The notes: generated from the sequence alone by a model not told the origin. DNA of 64,000 nt from Actinomadura roseirufa (GCF_900659635.1 NZ_CAACVB010000005.1:30373-94372), one strand, 5' to 3'. Positions 49,469 through 58,505 are shown, counted from the stretch's first letter. Translations and numbers: made by a program.

Positions 49469-50131
49469 TCAATGCGGCGGCGGGATCAGTGGGCCGATGT
49501 TGCCGGGCGTGCGGGCCAGGCCGTCCTCCAGCAGCCGCCGCAGCTCGCCGGGGGACTGGACGGCCGACACCGGCGGCCCGCCCTCGATCACGAGGGAGGG
49601 GACGCCGGTGATGCCGTGCGCGGCGGCGCGGCGCCGGTCGGCGCGGACGTCCTCGGCGTGCCCGTCGCCGGACAGGAGCGTTTCCACCTCGGACTCGTCC
49701 AGCCCGGCTTCGCCGCCCAGACGCAAGAGGACCCGAGGGTCGGCGACGTTCAGCCCCTCGGTGTGGTAGCCGCGCAGCAGCCGTTCCATCATCTGGTCGC
49801 CCCGGCCGCGGGCGGAGGCCAGCCGGCACAGCCGGTGCGCGTCGAAGGTCCCGACCGGACGGGCCAGGTGAAGGTTGAGCTCCAGTCCTTCCGCCGCGCC
49901 CAGGGCCCGGATCCGGGCGACGCGAGCCGGTGCCCGGTCGCCCCACCACTCGGCCATGGCCTCGGCGGCGGTCGGGCCGGGGACCCGGCCGCCGTCCGGG
50001 GCCAGCTCGAAGGCGCGCCAGATGATCTGCACGCCGTCCCGGTCGCCGACCTGGGCCAGCGCCGCGCTCATCCGCCTCTTGCCGATGTAGCACCAGGGGC
50101 ACAGCACATCGGCGTAGACCTCGACCTTCAT
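49469..50131 (-). CDS. DsbA-family oxidoreductase, FrnE-like
   Basis: This cytoplasmic thioredoxin-fold protein of 220 residues has the active site LCPWCYIGKRRM (Cys11 and Cys14) and the helical insertion typical of FrnE/2-hydroxychromene-2-carboxylate isomerase-like proteins. The cis-Pro region HGITGVPSLVIEGG is present. It lacks a signal peptide. Members act in disulfide exchange or in polyketide and aromatic chemistry. The ATG at 50131 gives the standard length. Its downstream neighbour on the same strand is an LLM oxidoreductase, consistent with redox chemistry. Confidence 0.87.
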   Translation of the reverse strand: MKVEVYADVLCPWCYIGKRRMSAALAQVGDRDGVQIIWRAFELAPDGGRVPGPTAAEAMAEWWGDRAPARVARIRALGAAEGLELNLHLARPVGTFDAHRLCRLASARGRGDQMMERLLRGYHTEGLNVADPRVLLRLGGEAGLDESEVETLLSGDGHAEDVRADRRRAAAHGITGVPSLVIEGGPPVSAVQSPGELRRLLEDGLARTPGNIGPLIPPPH

Positions 50132-50390
50132 GGGCGTCCCCAGGCGGCGCGGGAACGCCGCCCGGTCGCGCTTCGCCCGCGGAACGCGGCGATCCGGTCC
50201 TCGATGTGCGTGGTCATGCGCAGGCTCCTCCTCAGGTGCGGGGATGGGCTCGGTGGCTCATCCTGCAACCTCGACCGCGCTTGAGATCAAGGAGCCGTTC
50301 GGTGGCCGGCGCCGGACATGCCGATGCCGTGGGGACCGGTCAGGCCGGTCTCCACGGCAGGCGGCGCCAGGACGAGGAGGTCAGGGGGGC

Positions 50391-51644
50391 TCAGACGGGC
50401 AGGTCTTGCGACAGGCCGTGTACCGCCAGGTTCTCCAGGGGAGTGTCGACGTCGGCGAGCAGCCGCGCGTCGATGGGACGCGCGTTCGCGACGACGGCAC
50501 GGAGATGGTCGGCGGCGCCCCAGTTGTCGATGGTCATGGCCGCCACCGGTGTGCCGCCGTCGAGCCAGAAGGCGGTGAAGCCGGGCGCATCGGGCGCGCC
50601 GCGGGTGACGACCCGGTCCCAGGCGGCCGGATGCCCGACGTATTCGAGCGTGGAGCCGTACTGGGTGGAGAAGCAGTAGGGGACCGCGTCGACGGTCGCG
50701 GGCTCGCCGAGCAGGGCGGCCGCCGCGGCGGTCCCCTGGACCACGGCGTTGTCCCAGTGTTCGATCCGCACGGCGTCCGGGAGGCGCGGATGCCGGTGGC
50801 GGGCGACGTCGCCCGCGGTCACCGCCGCCGGGTGCGAGGTGCGCAGGTGCTCGTCGGCGAGGATCCCGCCGTCCACGCGCAGGCCCGCGGCCTCGGCCAG
50901 ACCGGTGTTGGGGACGGCTCCGGCGCCGACGATGACGAGGTCGGCGGGGATCCGGCGCCCGCCGGTGGTCCAGACGGCCTCGACGGTGCCCGTCCCGAGA
51001 ATGGACTCGACGCCCTCCCCGGTGAGCAGCTCCACGCCCTGGTCGCGGTGCCGCTGGGCGAAGAGCCCGCCGATCCGCTCGCCCAGCACGCCGTACAGCG
51101 GCGTGGGCAGCGGGTCGATGAGGGTGGTGTGCCTGCCGAGGGTGCGGCTCGCCGCCGCGATCTCCGAGCCGATCCATCCGGCCCCGACGATGACGACGCG
51201 CTCGGCCGCGCGCAGGGCCGCGCCGAGCCGGTCGCTGTCGTCACGGCTGCGCAGGTAGTGGACGCCGTCGAGATCGGCGCCCGGCAGCGTGAGCCGGCGG
51301 GCACGCGAGCCGGTGGCGATCAGCACCTGGGAGAACGCGAGCTCCTCGCCGCCCGCGATCCGCACCCGCCGGGCGTCGAGGTCGAGGTCGGTGGCGGGCG
51401 CGCCGAGCGCGAGGGCGACGTCCTGGTCGGCGTAGAACTGCGGCTCCAGGACGTCGAGCTCGGCGGCCTTCTCGGTGCCGAGAAGGTAGCCCTTGGACAG
51501 GCCGGGCCGCTGGTAGGGCAGGTGGGCCTCGTCGCCGACGAGGGTGATCGGCCCGTCGTAGCCGTGGCCGAGGCGCAGGGCCTGCGCTGCCTTCGCTCCG
51601 GCGAGGCTCGCTCCGATGATGACGATGCCGGGATCGGCGGGCAT
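50391..51644 (-). CDS. FAD-dependent oxidoreductase, ferredoxin/rubredoxin reductase type
   Basis: This 417-residue flavoprotein has two dinucleotide-binding folds: FAD site IVIIGASLAGAKAAQALRLGHG and NAD site VVIVGAGWIGSEIAAASRTLG. FAD-binding ATG and GD motifs (VLIATGSRARRLTLPG, AVTAGDVARHRH) are present, as is a C-terminal reductase domain. It resembles reductases that feed ferredoxins for P450s or dioxygenases. ATG 51644 is chosen. No ferredoxin gene is next to it. It lies 49 bp after the multicopper oxidase stop on the same strand, so the copper oxidase and this flavoprotein are probably one operon. It could serve the P450 at 18504 in principle. Confidence 0.87.
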   Translation of the reverse strand: MPADPGIVIIGASLAGAKAAQALRLGHGYDGPITLVGDEAHLPYQRPGLSKGYLLGTEKAAELDVLEPQFYADQDVALALGAPATDLDLDARRVRIAGGEELAFSQVLIATGSRARRLTLPGADLDGVHYLRSRDDSDRLGAALRAAERVVIVGAGWIGSEIAAASRTLGRHTTLIDPLPTPLYGVLGERIGGLFAQRHRDQGVELLTGEGVESILGTGTVEAVWTTGGRRIPADLVIVGAGAVPNTGLAEAAGLRVDGGILADEHLRTSHPAAVTAGDVARHRHPRLPDAVRIEHWDNAVVQGTAAAAALLGEPATVDAVPYCFSTQYGSTLEYVGHPAAWDRVVTRGAPDAPGFTAFWLDGGTPVAAMTIDNWGAADHLRAVVANARPIDARLLADVDTPLENLAVHGLSQDLPV

Positions 51645-51693
51645 GGTGAAGCTCCTTCTATGAAACGGGGAGACGGCTTCCGGGAGGAGAAGG

Positions 51694-53490
51694 TCAGATG
51701 ATCTCGAGGTTGGCCATCATCCCCATGTCCTCGTGCTCGGCGTTGTGGCAGTGGAAGAGGTAACGGCCCCGGTAGCCGTCGAAACGGGTGATGATCTCCG
51801 CCGACTCGCCCGGCCGCAGCGAGACCGTGTCCTTCAGGCCGGCGTCGTGGGGCCGGGGCGCACGGCCGCTGCGCGAGAGCACCCGGAAGCCGACCAGGTG
51901 CAGGTGGACGGGATGGTGGACGTCGGCGACCAGCCGCCACACCTCGACGTCGCCGAGCCGGACGGTGACGTCGGTGCGGGCGGGGTCGAACGGCCGCCCG
52001 CCGATCAGCCACCCGTGGCCGCCGTGCATGCGCCCGGCCCGGAAGGAGAACTCGCGCACCCGGACCGCGTCCGCCCGGCGCCAGGCCGGAAGGTCGCGCG
52101 AGAGGACGGCCGGGACACGGCCGCGGTCGGCGGCCTTGCGCGCGACCCGGAACGCCATGACGTCGCGGGTGCGCCCGGTGCCCAGCCGGTTGAGGAGCCT
52201 GACGCGGCCGCCGACCGGGACGCCGGAGAAGTCGACGACCACGTCGTAGCGCTCCGCCGGGGCGATCGGCAGCCGGGTGTGGGTGACCGGCGCCGCGAGC
52301 AGCCCCTGGTCGGCGCCGATCTGGACGAGGTCGAGCCGCCGTCCGTCGTCGGTGACGGCCTCCAGGTCGTAGTGGCGCGCGTTCGAGGCGTTCAGGATCC
52401 GCAGCCGGTACCGGACCGCGTCGACCTCGTGCACCGGCCACGGAGCGCCGTTGACGAGGATCACGTCGCCGAGGACTCCGCCGAGGTAGGGCTCGCGGAC
52501 GCCCGGACGCTTGCGCAGGCCGGGGTCGAGAGAGGGGTAGACGAGGGCGCCGTCGGCCGCGAACGCGCGGTCCGCGATCATGAGGGGCAGCTCGTGCCGT
52601 CCCGAGGGCAGGCCGAGCGCGTCCTCCGCGTCGTCGCGGACGATGTGCAGCCCGGCCAGGCCCCGCCAGATCGCGGGAGCCGTGAAGTCCATCCGGTGGT
52701 CGTGGTACCAGAGCAGGGCCGGCCGCTGCTCCAGCGGGAACGTGTAGTCCCGCGTCAGCCTCGTCCGCACCGCCCGCGGATCGCTCATGCCCTGCATGCC
52801 CCGCTCGCTCCGCGCGCCGTGCCCGTGGCCGGTGGGCCCGGCGGGTGCGGCGGCGGGTGCGGCGGTGCCCTCGTCCGGCCATCCCTGGGGGAGGACGAGG
52901 TCGGTCGGGTACCCGTCGGAGTCCGGCGTGCTCCGTCCGCCGTGCAGATGCACGACGGTCGGTACCGGCAGCTCGTTGCGATGCCGCACGGTGATCGGCC
53001 GGCCGCGGCGCGACTCGATCGTCGGCCCGGGGAAGGTGCCCCCGTACGTCCATAGGGGCGTCCTGACACCGGGCAGGATCTCCGCGGTCGCCTCGCGCTG
53101 GACGACCTCATACCGGTCGATGCCACCCGAGGTGCCGACCGGCGCCAGGACGGAGGGAATCGGCAGCGGCACCTGGTAGGCGGGCGGCAGCGGCACGGCG
53201 CTGCGCAGTTCGGCGCCCGTCGCCGCGGGCCGCCGGGACAGCGCGGCCGCCGTCGTCAGCCCGGTCACGGCCACCACGCCGAGCGCTCCCCCGATACCCA
53301 GTACCTGCCGCCGGCCGAACCCCCCGCTCGCACGGTCGTCCGCACCGGGGTCCACATCGGGGTCGGCGGGGCCGCCCAAGCCGTCGGTCATGCCGTCGCC
53401 CGCGCGACCGGCCACGTCATCGTCCATGCCCTTGCCCACTCGGTCGCCTTCTTCGGAATCGTGAGCGGTGCGGTCGTCCCGCTCACTCAT
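51694..53490 (-). CDS. Tat-exported multicopper oxidase (CotA/bilirubin oxidase-like)
   Basis: This 598-residue protein has a long charged N-terminal extension (1-57) before a Tat signal GRRQVLGIGGALGVVAVTGLTTA. Three cupredoxin domains follow, with the four copper-binding motifs in order: VVHLHGG, LWYHDHRMD, HHPVHLHLVGF and LFHCHNAEHEDMGMM. The latter supply the trinuclear cluster and type 1 site (HCHxxxHxxxxM). A His/Gly-rich insert (TGHGHGARSERGMQGM) lies between the first two motifs. Likely a laccase-like oxidase of phenols, bilirubin or metal ions, acting outside the membrane. The start overlaps the stop of the small membrane protein by 8 bases. Confidence 0.9.
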   Translation of the reverse strand: MSERDDRTAHDSEEGDRVGKGMDDDVAGRAGDGMTDGLGGPADPDVDPGADDRASGGFGRRQVLGIGGALGVVAVTGLTTAAALSRRPAATGAELRSAVPLPPAYQVPLPIPSVLAPVGTSGGIDRYEVVQREATAEILPGVRTPLWTYGGTFPGPTIESRRGRPITVRHRNELPVPTVVHLHGGRSTPDSDGYPTDLVLPQGWPDEGTAAPAAAPAGPTGHGHGARSERGMQGMSDPRAVRTRLTRDYTFPLEQRPALLWYHDHRMDFTAPAIWRGLAGLHIVRDDAEDALGLPSGRHELPLMIADRAFAADGALVYPSLDPGLRKRPGVREPYLGGVLGDVILVNGAPWPVHEVDAVRYRLRILNASNARHYDLEAVTDDGRRLDLVQIGADQGLLAAPVTHTRLPIAPAERYDVVVDFSGVPVGGRVRLLNRLGTGRTRDVMAFRVARKAADRGRVPAVLSRDLPAWRRADAVRVREFSFRAGRMHGGHGWLIGGRPFDPARTDVTVRLGDVEVWRLVADVHHPVHLHLVGFRVLSRSGRAPRPHDAGLKDTVSLRPGESAEIITRFDGYRGRYLFHCHNAEHEDMGMMANLEII

Positions 53491-53980
53491 CGCCCGTCTC
53501 CCGCCGCTCCGGTGCCGCCGTGGCCTTCGACCGCGTGCGTGGGGGACGCGGCCGGAGCCGGAGCGGCCGGCGCCACACGGCGATGAACAGCACGACGAGG
53601 CCGGCGATGGTCATCACGCCCAGCGGGAGGTGCAGCCACAACGCCCCGTCCTGGCCCGCCAGGTACTGGACCGTCTCGGCCACGACCAGGGCCAGCGTCG
53701 CGTGGAAAGGCCAGCTCACGCGGCCCCGGACCCAGATCACGATCGCCGCGACCAGCTGGACGTAGCCGATGGAGGTGACGATGTTCGCGCCGGCCGCGTG
53801 CCAGCGCAGGCCGTCGTAGTCGCCGCTCAGGTAGACCCCGGCGAACACCGGCTGGCCGAAGATGACGAATACGTGGGCGCCGACGATGGCCCGCAGGACC
53901 CACTCGCCGGTCCTTCTCCGATTCCCGGCACCCTCCCGGTCCGGCAGGGCCGAGCGTTGCCCGTCGGTCGCGGTGGCCAT
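53483..53980 (-). CDS. Four-helix membrane protein coupled to the multicopper oxidase
   Basis: This small integral membrane protein of 165 residues has four predicted helices (VLRAIVGAHVFVIFGQPVFAG, IVTSIGYVQLVAAIVIWVRG, FHATLALVVAETVQYLAG, LPLGVMTIAGLVVLFIAVW). Conserved-looking His residues in GAHVF, WHAAG, PFHAT and LHLPLG could ligate haem as in small cytochrome b-like proteins; that is inference. Its stop overlaps the multicopper oxidase start by 8 bases, so the two are translationally coupled and probably function together, perhaps passing electrons to or from the oxidase. Confidence 0.7.
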   Translation of the reverse strand: MATATDGQRSALPDREGAGNRRRTGEWVLRAIVGAHVFVIFGQPVFAGVYLSGDYDGLRWHAAGANIVTSIGYVQLVAAIVIWVRGRVSWPFHATLALVVAETVQYLAGQDGALWLHLPLGVMTIAGLVVLFIAVWRRPLRLRPRPPRTRSKATAAPERRETGDE

Positions 53981-54070
53981 GTCCCGTCCTCCTCACGCTG
54001 GTCTCGATGCGCGATCGTCAGGACGTTGTGTCCACGACGTTCAGGGCCACGACGTTATGCCTAGCGAGTT

Positions 54071-54084
54071 ATCTTGTCTAAGAT
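54071..54084. promoter_or_regulatory. LysR-type box ATCTT-N4-AAGAT in the divergent promoter region
   Basis: A perfect 5-bp inverted repeat lies in an AT-rich patch between the copper oxidase operon (start 53980) and the LysR gene (start 54205). Its ATC-N8-GAT form resembles LysR-family sites. Confidence 0.5.
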
Positions 54085-54204
54085 CTATATTGCTATGACG
54101 CTATGTCCGTACACGCATGACCGCGCCGCGTCCGCTCACGGCCGCACGGGCGGGCACATGGGCGGGAGCATGGGCGGGGACACGATCGGGACGAGGAGCG
54201 GCCC

Positions 54205-55116
54205 ATGGACCTGAACGCGCTCGGCCAGTTCCTCGTGGTCGCGCGGCTGGAGCACCTGAGCCGCGCCGCCGACGAGCTGCGCGTCGCCCAGCCCTCACTG
54301 AGCCGCACCATCGCCCGGCTGGAGGCCGAGCTCGGCGCCCCGCTGTTCGACCGGGCCGGTCGGCTCCGGCTGAACGACGCCGGGCGGATCTTCCGCGATC
54401 ACGTCGAACGGTCGCTCGGCGAGCTCGAGGCGGGACGGCGCGCGGTCGCCGAGGCCACCAGCGAGGGGATCGGCGCCGTGCGGCTGGCGTCGGAGACCTT
54501 CCTCACCCTCATCGGGCCGCTCATGGCGTTCAAGCGGGCCCATCCCCACGCCGAGGTCGTCCTGCACCAGATGGCCGCCGAGGAGATGGCGCGCGCACTG
54601 CGCGCCCAGGAGATCGACCTCTGCGTCACCTCCCAGGCGCTTCCCACCGAGGGCCTGGAGGCGGTCGAGCTGCTGGACGAGCCGGTGTGGCTGGCGACGC
54701 CGCTCGACCATCCGCTGGCGGGCCGCACGTCGGTGAGCATTGAGGAACTCGCCGGCCAGCCGTTCGTCACCACCCGTCCGGGACACTGGCAGCGCGGTCT
54801 CCTCGACCGCCTCTTCGCCGGACGGAACGTCGCGCCGAGGATCGTCTGCGAGGGCGACGAGCCCAGCGCCATCGCCGACCTGATCAGCGCCGGGCTCGGG
54901 CTGGGGCTCATCCCGGGCTTCGCCCGGCGCGCCGCCAACCCCGCCTCCGTCAACTGGATCGCCGTCGAGAGCCCCGACTGCCGCCGCACGCTCACCCTGC
55001 TCTGGGGCGCCGGCAGCCACGTCTCCACCGTCGCCCGCCTGATGCGCACCACGATCACCGAGTGGGACTGGGAAGCCGTCGAACCAGGAGCGGACGGCGC
55101 GCCGCCCACGAGATGA
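54205..55116 (+). CDS. LysR-family transcriptional regulator of the copper oxidase operon
   Basis: This 303-residue regulator has the LysR winged HTH at residues 1-60 (LNALGQFLVVARLEHLSRAADELRVAQPSLSRTIARLEAELGAPLFDR) and a periplasmic-binding-like effector domain (AEVVLHQMAAEEMARALRAQEIDLCVTS, PFVTTRPGHW, LISAGLGLGLIPGFARR). ATG 54205 follows GAGGAGCGG. It is divergent from the membrane-protein/copper oxidase/flavoprotein operon, the classical arrangement for LysR control of a neighbour. It ends near the hairpin at 55151. Confidence 0.9.
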   Translation: MDLNALGQFLVVARLEHLSRAADELRVAQPSLSRTIARLEAELGAPLFDRAGRLRLNDAGRIFRDHVERSLGELEAGRRAVAEATSEGIGAVRLASETFLTLIGPLMAFKRAHPHAEVVLHQMAAEEMARALRAQEIDLCVTSQALPTEGLEAVELLDEPVWLATPLDHPLAGRTSVSIEELAGQPFVTTRPGHWQRGLLDRLFAGRNVAPRIVCEGDEPSAIADLISAGLGLGLIPGFARRAANPASVNWIAVESPDCRRTLTLLWGAGSHVSTVARLMRTTITEWDWEAVEPGADGAPPTR

Positions 55117-55150
55117 CCGAGGCGCGGCCACGCCGGGGATTTGGATTCGC

Positions 55151-55192
55151 GGTGGTCATGCGGCCCGCCGCAGAGCGGACCGCATGACCACC
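55151..55192. terminator. Bidirectional hairpin terminator, 13-bp perfect stem
   Basis: Arms 55151-55163 and 55180-55192 pair perfectly. They lie between the convergent LysR (ends 55116) and M1 peptidase (ends 55264) genes. Confidence 0.75.
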
Positions 55193-55263
55193 GACAGCCG
55201 ACGCACCAAGAGGCTTACAGCGCGTCAGCGGCCCCGCGGAGCGTCAGCGGGATCGCGACGCGG

Positions 55264-56742
55264 TCAATGGGCCTCCAGCGTGCGGGTCTGGCGGATCTCC
55301 TGCCAGCTCTTGGGAGTGGACGTCGACGTGACCTGCTGCGGCGGTGCGGCGGGCCGGCCCGGGGTGTAGAGCCAGGTCCGGAAGAGGTTCCCCAGGTCCT
55401 TCCCGGAGATCTTCTCGGCCAGCGCCTCGAACTGGGCGGTGGTGGCGTTGCCGTAGCGGTGCCGGGTCGCCCAGGCGCGGATGACGGCGAAGAACTTCGC
55501 GTCGCCGACCGTCGCGCGCAGAGCCTGGAGCGTCAGGGCGCCGCGGTCGTAGACGGCGTTGTGGAACTGGTTGTCGCCGGGTCCGGGGTCGCCGGGCTTG
55601 ACCTGCCAGAACGGGTCGCCGGCGGGGTAGGAGTCATAGGTCTTGCGCGCGACCTCGGCGGCGGTGCCCTGACCGGTCTTCTCCGACCACAGCCACTCGG
55701 CGTAGCTGGCGAAGCCCTCGTTCAGCCAGATGTCGCGCCACGTGGTGAGCGAGACGCTGTCGCCGAACCACTGATGGGCGTTCTCGTGGACGATGAGGTA
55801 GGGCCGGACGCCGCGGGCGAAGGCGGCGGGACTGTAGAAGACCCTGGTCTGCTCCTCCAGCGAGAAGCGCGACTTGACGTTCGGGACGTAGCCGCCGATC
55901 GAGGTGAAGGGGTAGGGCCCGAAGATCGTGCTCTCCCAGGCGACGACCTCGGGCGTGGTCTCGATGCTGGCCTTGGCGGACTTGAGCAGGGCCGGGTCGA
56001 CGTCGGGACTGTAGGCGGTGATCACCGGCAGGCCGCCCTTGGCGCGGCTCCGGTGGACCTCGAACTTACCGACGGCCAGGGTGGCGAGATAAGTCGCCTG
56101 CGGCTTGGCCTCGTGCCATCGGTGGGTGGTCCAGCCGTTCGCCGTGCGGGTGCCGCGCGGCTCGCCGTTGCTGATCGTCTGGAGGCCGGCCGGGACGGTG
56201 ATCGCGATGTCGTAGGCGGCCTTGTCGAGCGGATGGTCGTTGCTGGGGAACCACCACCAGGCGCTCTCCGGCTCCTGGGCCGCGACCGCGCCGTCGGGCG
56301 TCCTCGTCCAGCCGACGTAGTCGTTGTACTTCTTCGTCGACGGCACGCCGGAGTAGGTCACCGTGACGTCGAGTCTCGTCCCCTTGCGCACGGTCCGGGC
56401 GGGAGTGATCACTAACTCGTGCTTGCCGGACGTGGTGAACGCGGCCTTGCGGCCGTTGACCGTGACCGTCCGCGTGTCGAGCAGGAAGTCGAGGTTGAAG
56501 CGGGTGAGGTTCTGGGTGGCCCGCGCCGTGATCTTCGCGGTGCCCTGGAGCGTGTCGGTGGCGGGCTGGTATTTCAGGCCGAGGTCGTAGTGGGAGACGT
56601 CATAACCCCCGTTTCCGTAGTCCGGATAGTAGGGGTCGCCGATGCCCGGCGCGCCCGGCCCGGCGTCGGCGACGGCCGCGGTGGCGGTCAGCAGGACGCC
56701 GGCCGCACCGGCCGCGACGGCGAGAAGCCGTGATCTCCACAT
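55264..56742 (-). CDS. Secreted M1-family metallopeptidase
   Basis: This zinc aminopeptidase-like enzyme of 492 residues has a signal peptide (SRLLAVAAGAAGVLLTATAAVA). An N-terminal beta domain (YDVSHYDLGLKYQPATDTLQGTAKI) leads into a thermolysin-like domain with zinc motif VHENAHQWFGDSVS (HExxH) and third ligand Glu in WLNEGFASYAEW. The substrate-recognition GxMEN motif is replaced by SRFSLEEQT. It is about half the length of full aminopeptidase N because the C-terminal helical domain is missing, as usual for this actinobacterial secreted group. ATG 56742 has AAGGAGG 9 bases upstream. It probably trims extracellular peptides. Confidence 0.9.
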   Translation of the reverse strand: MWRSRLLAVAAGAAGVLLTATAAVADAGPGAPGIGDPYYPDYGNGGYDVSHYDLGLKYQPATDTLQGTAKITARATQNLTRFNLDFLLDTRTVTVNGRKAAFTTSGKHELVITPARTVRKGTRLDVTVTYSGVPSTKKYNDYVGWTRTPDGAVAAQEPESAWWWFPSNDHPLDKAAYDIAITVPAGLQTISNGEPRGTRTANGWTTHRWHEAKPQATYLATLAVGKFEVHRSRAKGGLPVITAYSPDVDPALLKSAKASIETTPEVVAWESTIFGPYPFTSIGGYVPNVKSRFSLEEQTRVFYSPAAFARGVRPYLIVHENAHQWFGDSVSLTTWRDIWLNEGFASYAEWLWSEKTGQGTAAEVARKTYDSYPAGDPFWQVKPGDPGPGDNQFHNAVYDRGALTLQALRATVGDAKFFAVIRAWATRHRYGNATTAQFEALAEKISGKDLGNLFRTWLYTPGRPAAPPQQVTSTSTPKSWQEIRQTRTLEAH

Positions 56743-56940
56743 CTGTGGTCCTCCTTGCGAGTTGTCCACTAAACCTATGGAAATAGTAGGAAATACTGGG
56801 TGCCCAAGGCAAGATCACCGAAGCTGCAAGCCGTACGGTACCCGCGCCCCACGATCCGGTCCAGATCACCGTCGGGCCCCGCCGCCGGCGAACCGAGGGG
56901 GCGCCGGAAGACCGGGGGTGCCGGCGAGGTTATTGCGAAC

Positions 56941-57306
56941 ATGAGGATCGGCGAAGCTTCCAGGGCCAGCGGCGCGAGCGCGCGATCGCTGCGGTACTAC
57001 GAGGACGAGGGGCTGATCGTCCCCGGCCGTCACGACAACGGGTTTCGCGACTACTGTCAGTCCACGATCGACCAGGTGCTCGTCATCCGCTCGCTGCTGG
57101 AGTCCGGGCTCCCCGTACGGCTGATCAGGGAGCTTCTCCCCGGCCACACCGCCGGGGCCTTCGCCGGCGCGGAGGCGGTGTGCACGGAGTTCCTGGACGA
57201 GGTGGAGAGCCACCGCGACCGGCTGGCCGCGCGTATCGCCGTTCTCCGCGGGCAGCAGGCGGCACTCGACGCCTACCTGCGGGAGGCCCGCCGGACTGAT
57301 CGATGA
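56941..57306 (+). CDS. MerR-family transcriptional regulator
   Basis: This 121-residue protein has the MerR HTH (MRIGEASRASGASARSLRYYEDEGLIVPGRHDNGFRDYCQSTIDQVLVIRSLLESGL) and a C-terminal dimerisation coil (ESHRDRLAARIAVLRGQQAALDAYLREAR). No metal-binding Cys cluster is present at the C-terminus, so it is not a metal sensor of the MerR type. The next gene, a quinone oxidoreductase 47 bp downstream, has a MerR-type promoter in the gap and is the likely target. Confidence 0.88.
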   Translation: MRIGEASRASGASARSLRYYEDEGLIVPGRHDNGFRDYCQSTIDQVLVIRSLLESGLPVRLIRELLPGHTAGAFAGAEAVCTEFLDEVESHRDRLAARIAVLRGQQAALDAYLREARRTDR

Positions 57307-57313
57307 CCGGCGC

Positions 57314-57346
57314 TTGACCTTGACATAAGTGTGAGACTCCTACCGT
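57314..57346 (+). promoter_or_regulatory. MerR-type promoter before the quinone oxidoreductase
   Basis: TTGACC (57314) and TTGACA (57320) are followed by TACCGT (57341), with imperfect dyad sequence TGACATAAGTGTGA (57321-57334) in between, the layout of MerR-activated promoters. A start about 7 bases after the -10 box would place the transcript start at or just before ATG 57354, that is, a leaderless transcript. Confidence 0.5.
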
Positions 57347-57353
57347 CCGGTCC

Positions 57354-58370
57354 ATGGAGATCAATGAGCAGGGGCACGACGCCGAGCAGGGGATGCGGGC
57401 ACTGGTCCAGCGGTCACAGCGGGGGCCGAAGGATCTGACCCTCACGACCGACCGGCCTCGTCCCACCCCGGGGCCCGGCGAGTACCTGATCCGCGTGGGC
57501 GCCGCCGGGGTCAACTTCGCCGACGTCATGCAGACCCGGGGGACTTACAAGGGAGGCCCGCAGGCGCCCTACGCCGCCGGTTTCGAGGCCGCCGGCGAGA
57601 TCGTGGGCATCGGCCCGGACGTCGATGGCCCGCTTGAGCTCGGTACCCATGTCGTCGGAGTCGGCCCCGGGGCCTTCGCGCAGTTCATGACGATGCCGGC
57701 CGCGGGTGTGCTCCCCGTGCCGTCCGGCTGGAGCGACGCCGAGGCCCTCGGCCTGGTCCTGAACTGGGCGACCGCGTTGGCGGCCCTGAAGCCGCTGGGT
57801 GAGATCAAGGCGGGGGAGGCGGTGCTCGTCCACGCCGCGGCCGGAGGCGTGGGGCAGGCCGCGGTCCGCCTGGCCCGCCACTACGGCGCGCGCGTGATCG
57901 CCCTGGCGTCACCGGCCAAGCACGACACCGTCAAGGCCCTCGGCGCCGACGAGGTCCTGGACGGCGCGCTCCCCGATCTGGCGGCCGAGATCACCCGCCT
58001 GACCGGCGGCGTCGACCTGGTCCTGGAGTCGGTGGGACGGGCCACGTTCGAGACCAGCCTGTCGGTCACCAAGCCCGTCACCGGACGCGTCGTGGTGTTG
58101 GGCGCCGCGTCCGGCGACGCCACCCTGACCACCCACGATCTGATCTTCACCTACCCGGTCCAGGTCAAGGGCCTGCACATCGCCGGGTTCGCGGCGGCGG
58201 CACCGTCCCTCTACCAGTCGTTGATCGTGGAGATCGAGGCGCTCATCGCCCAAGGCGTGTATCCGCCCGGTACCCCCCAGGTTCACCCCCTGGCCGAGGG
58301 GCCGGCGGTGTTGCAGCGGCTCGAAGCCCGCCAGACCCGCGGCAAGCACGCCCTCGACCCCTGGAGCTAG
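57354..58370 (+). CDS. NAD(P)H:quinone oxidoreductase, zinc-less MDR family
   Basis: This 338-residue medium-chain dehydrogenase/reductase-like protein has the GroES-like start domain (GEYLIRVGAAGVNFADVMQTRG), the Rossmann motif VLVHAAAGGVGQAAVRLARHYGARV, and the conserved GVDLVLESVGRATFE segment of quinone oxidoreductases. The catalytic-zinc residues of alcohol dehydrogenases are absent, as expected for this subfamily. The ATG at 57354 has no ribosome site, fitting a leaderless transcript from the MerR-type promoter. It probably reduces quinones or enals under electrophile or redox stress. It ends at the 58438 hairpin. Confidence 0.88.
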   Translation: MEINEQGHDAEQGMRALVQRSQRGPKDLTLTTDRPRPTPGPGEYLIRVGAAGVNFADVMQTRGTYKGGPQAPYAAGFEAAGEIVGIGPDVDGPLELGTHVVGVGPGAFAQFMTMPAAGVLPVPSGWSDAEALGLVLNWATALAALKPLGEIKAGEAVLVHAAAGGVGQAAVRLARHYGARVIALASPAKHDTVKALGADEVLDGALPDLAAEITRLTGGVDLVLESVGRATFETSLSVTKPVTGRVVVLGAASGDATLTTHDLIFTYPVQVKGLHIAGFAAAAPSLYQSLIVEIEALIAQGVYPPGTPQVHPLAEGPAVLQRLEARQTRGKHALDPWS

Positions 58371-58437
58371 GCACCCGCCCGCAGCCCACCGCAGTGCCCG
58401 CGGCCGGGTGCTCCCCCCATGCCCCTGGCCGAGTCAG

Positions 58438-58478
58438 GGACGCGGCCCGGCGCCCCCGCTCCGGGCCGGGCCGCGTCC
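58438..58478. terminator. Bidirectional hairpin terminator, 14-bp perfect stem
   Basis: Arms 58438-58451 and 58465-58478 with a 13-nt loop lie between the convergent genes ending at 58370 and 58506. Confidence 0.8.
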
Positions 58479-58505
58479 GGGATGCCGGTCAGTTCGCGGT
58501 GCCGG

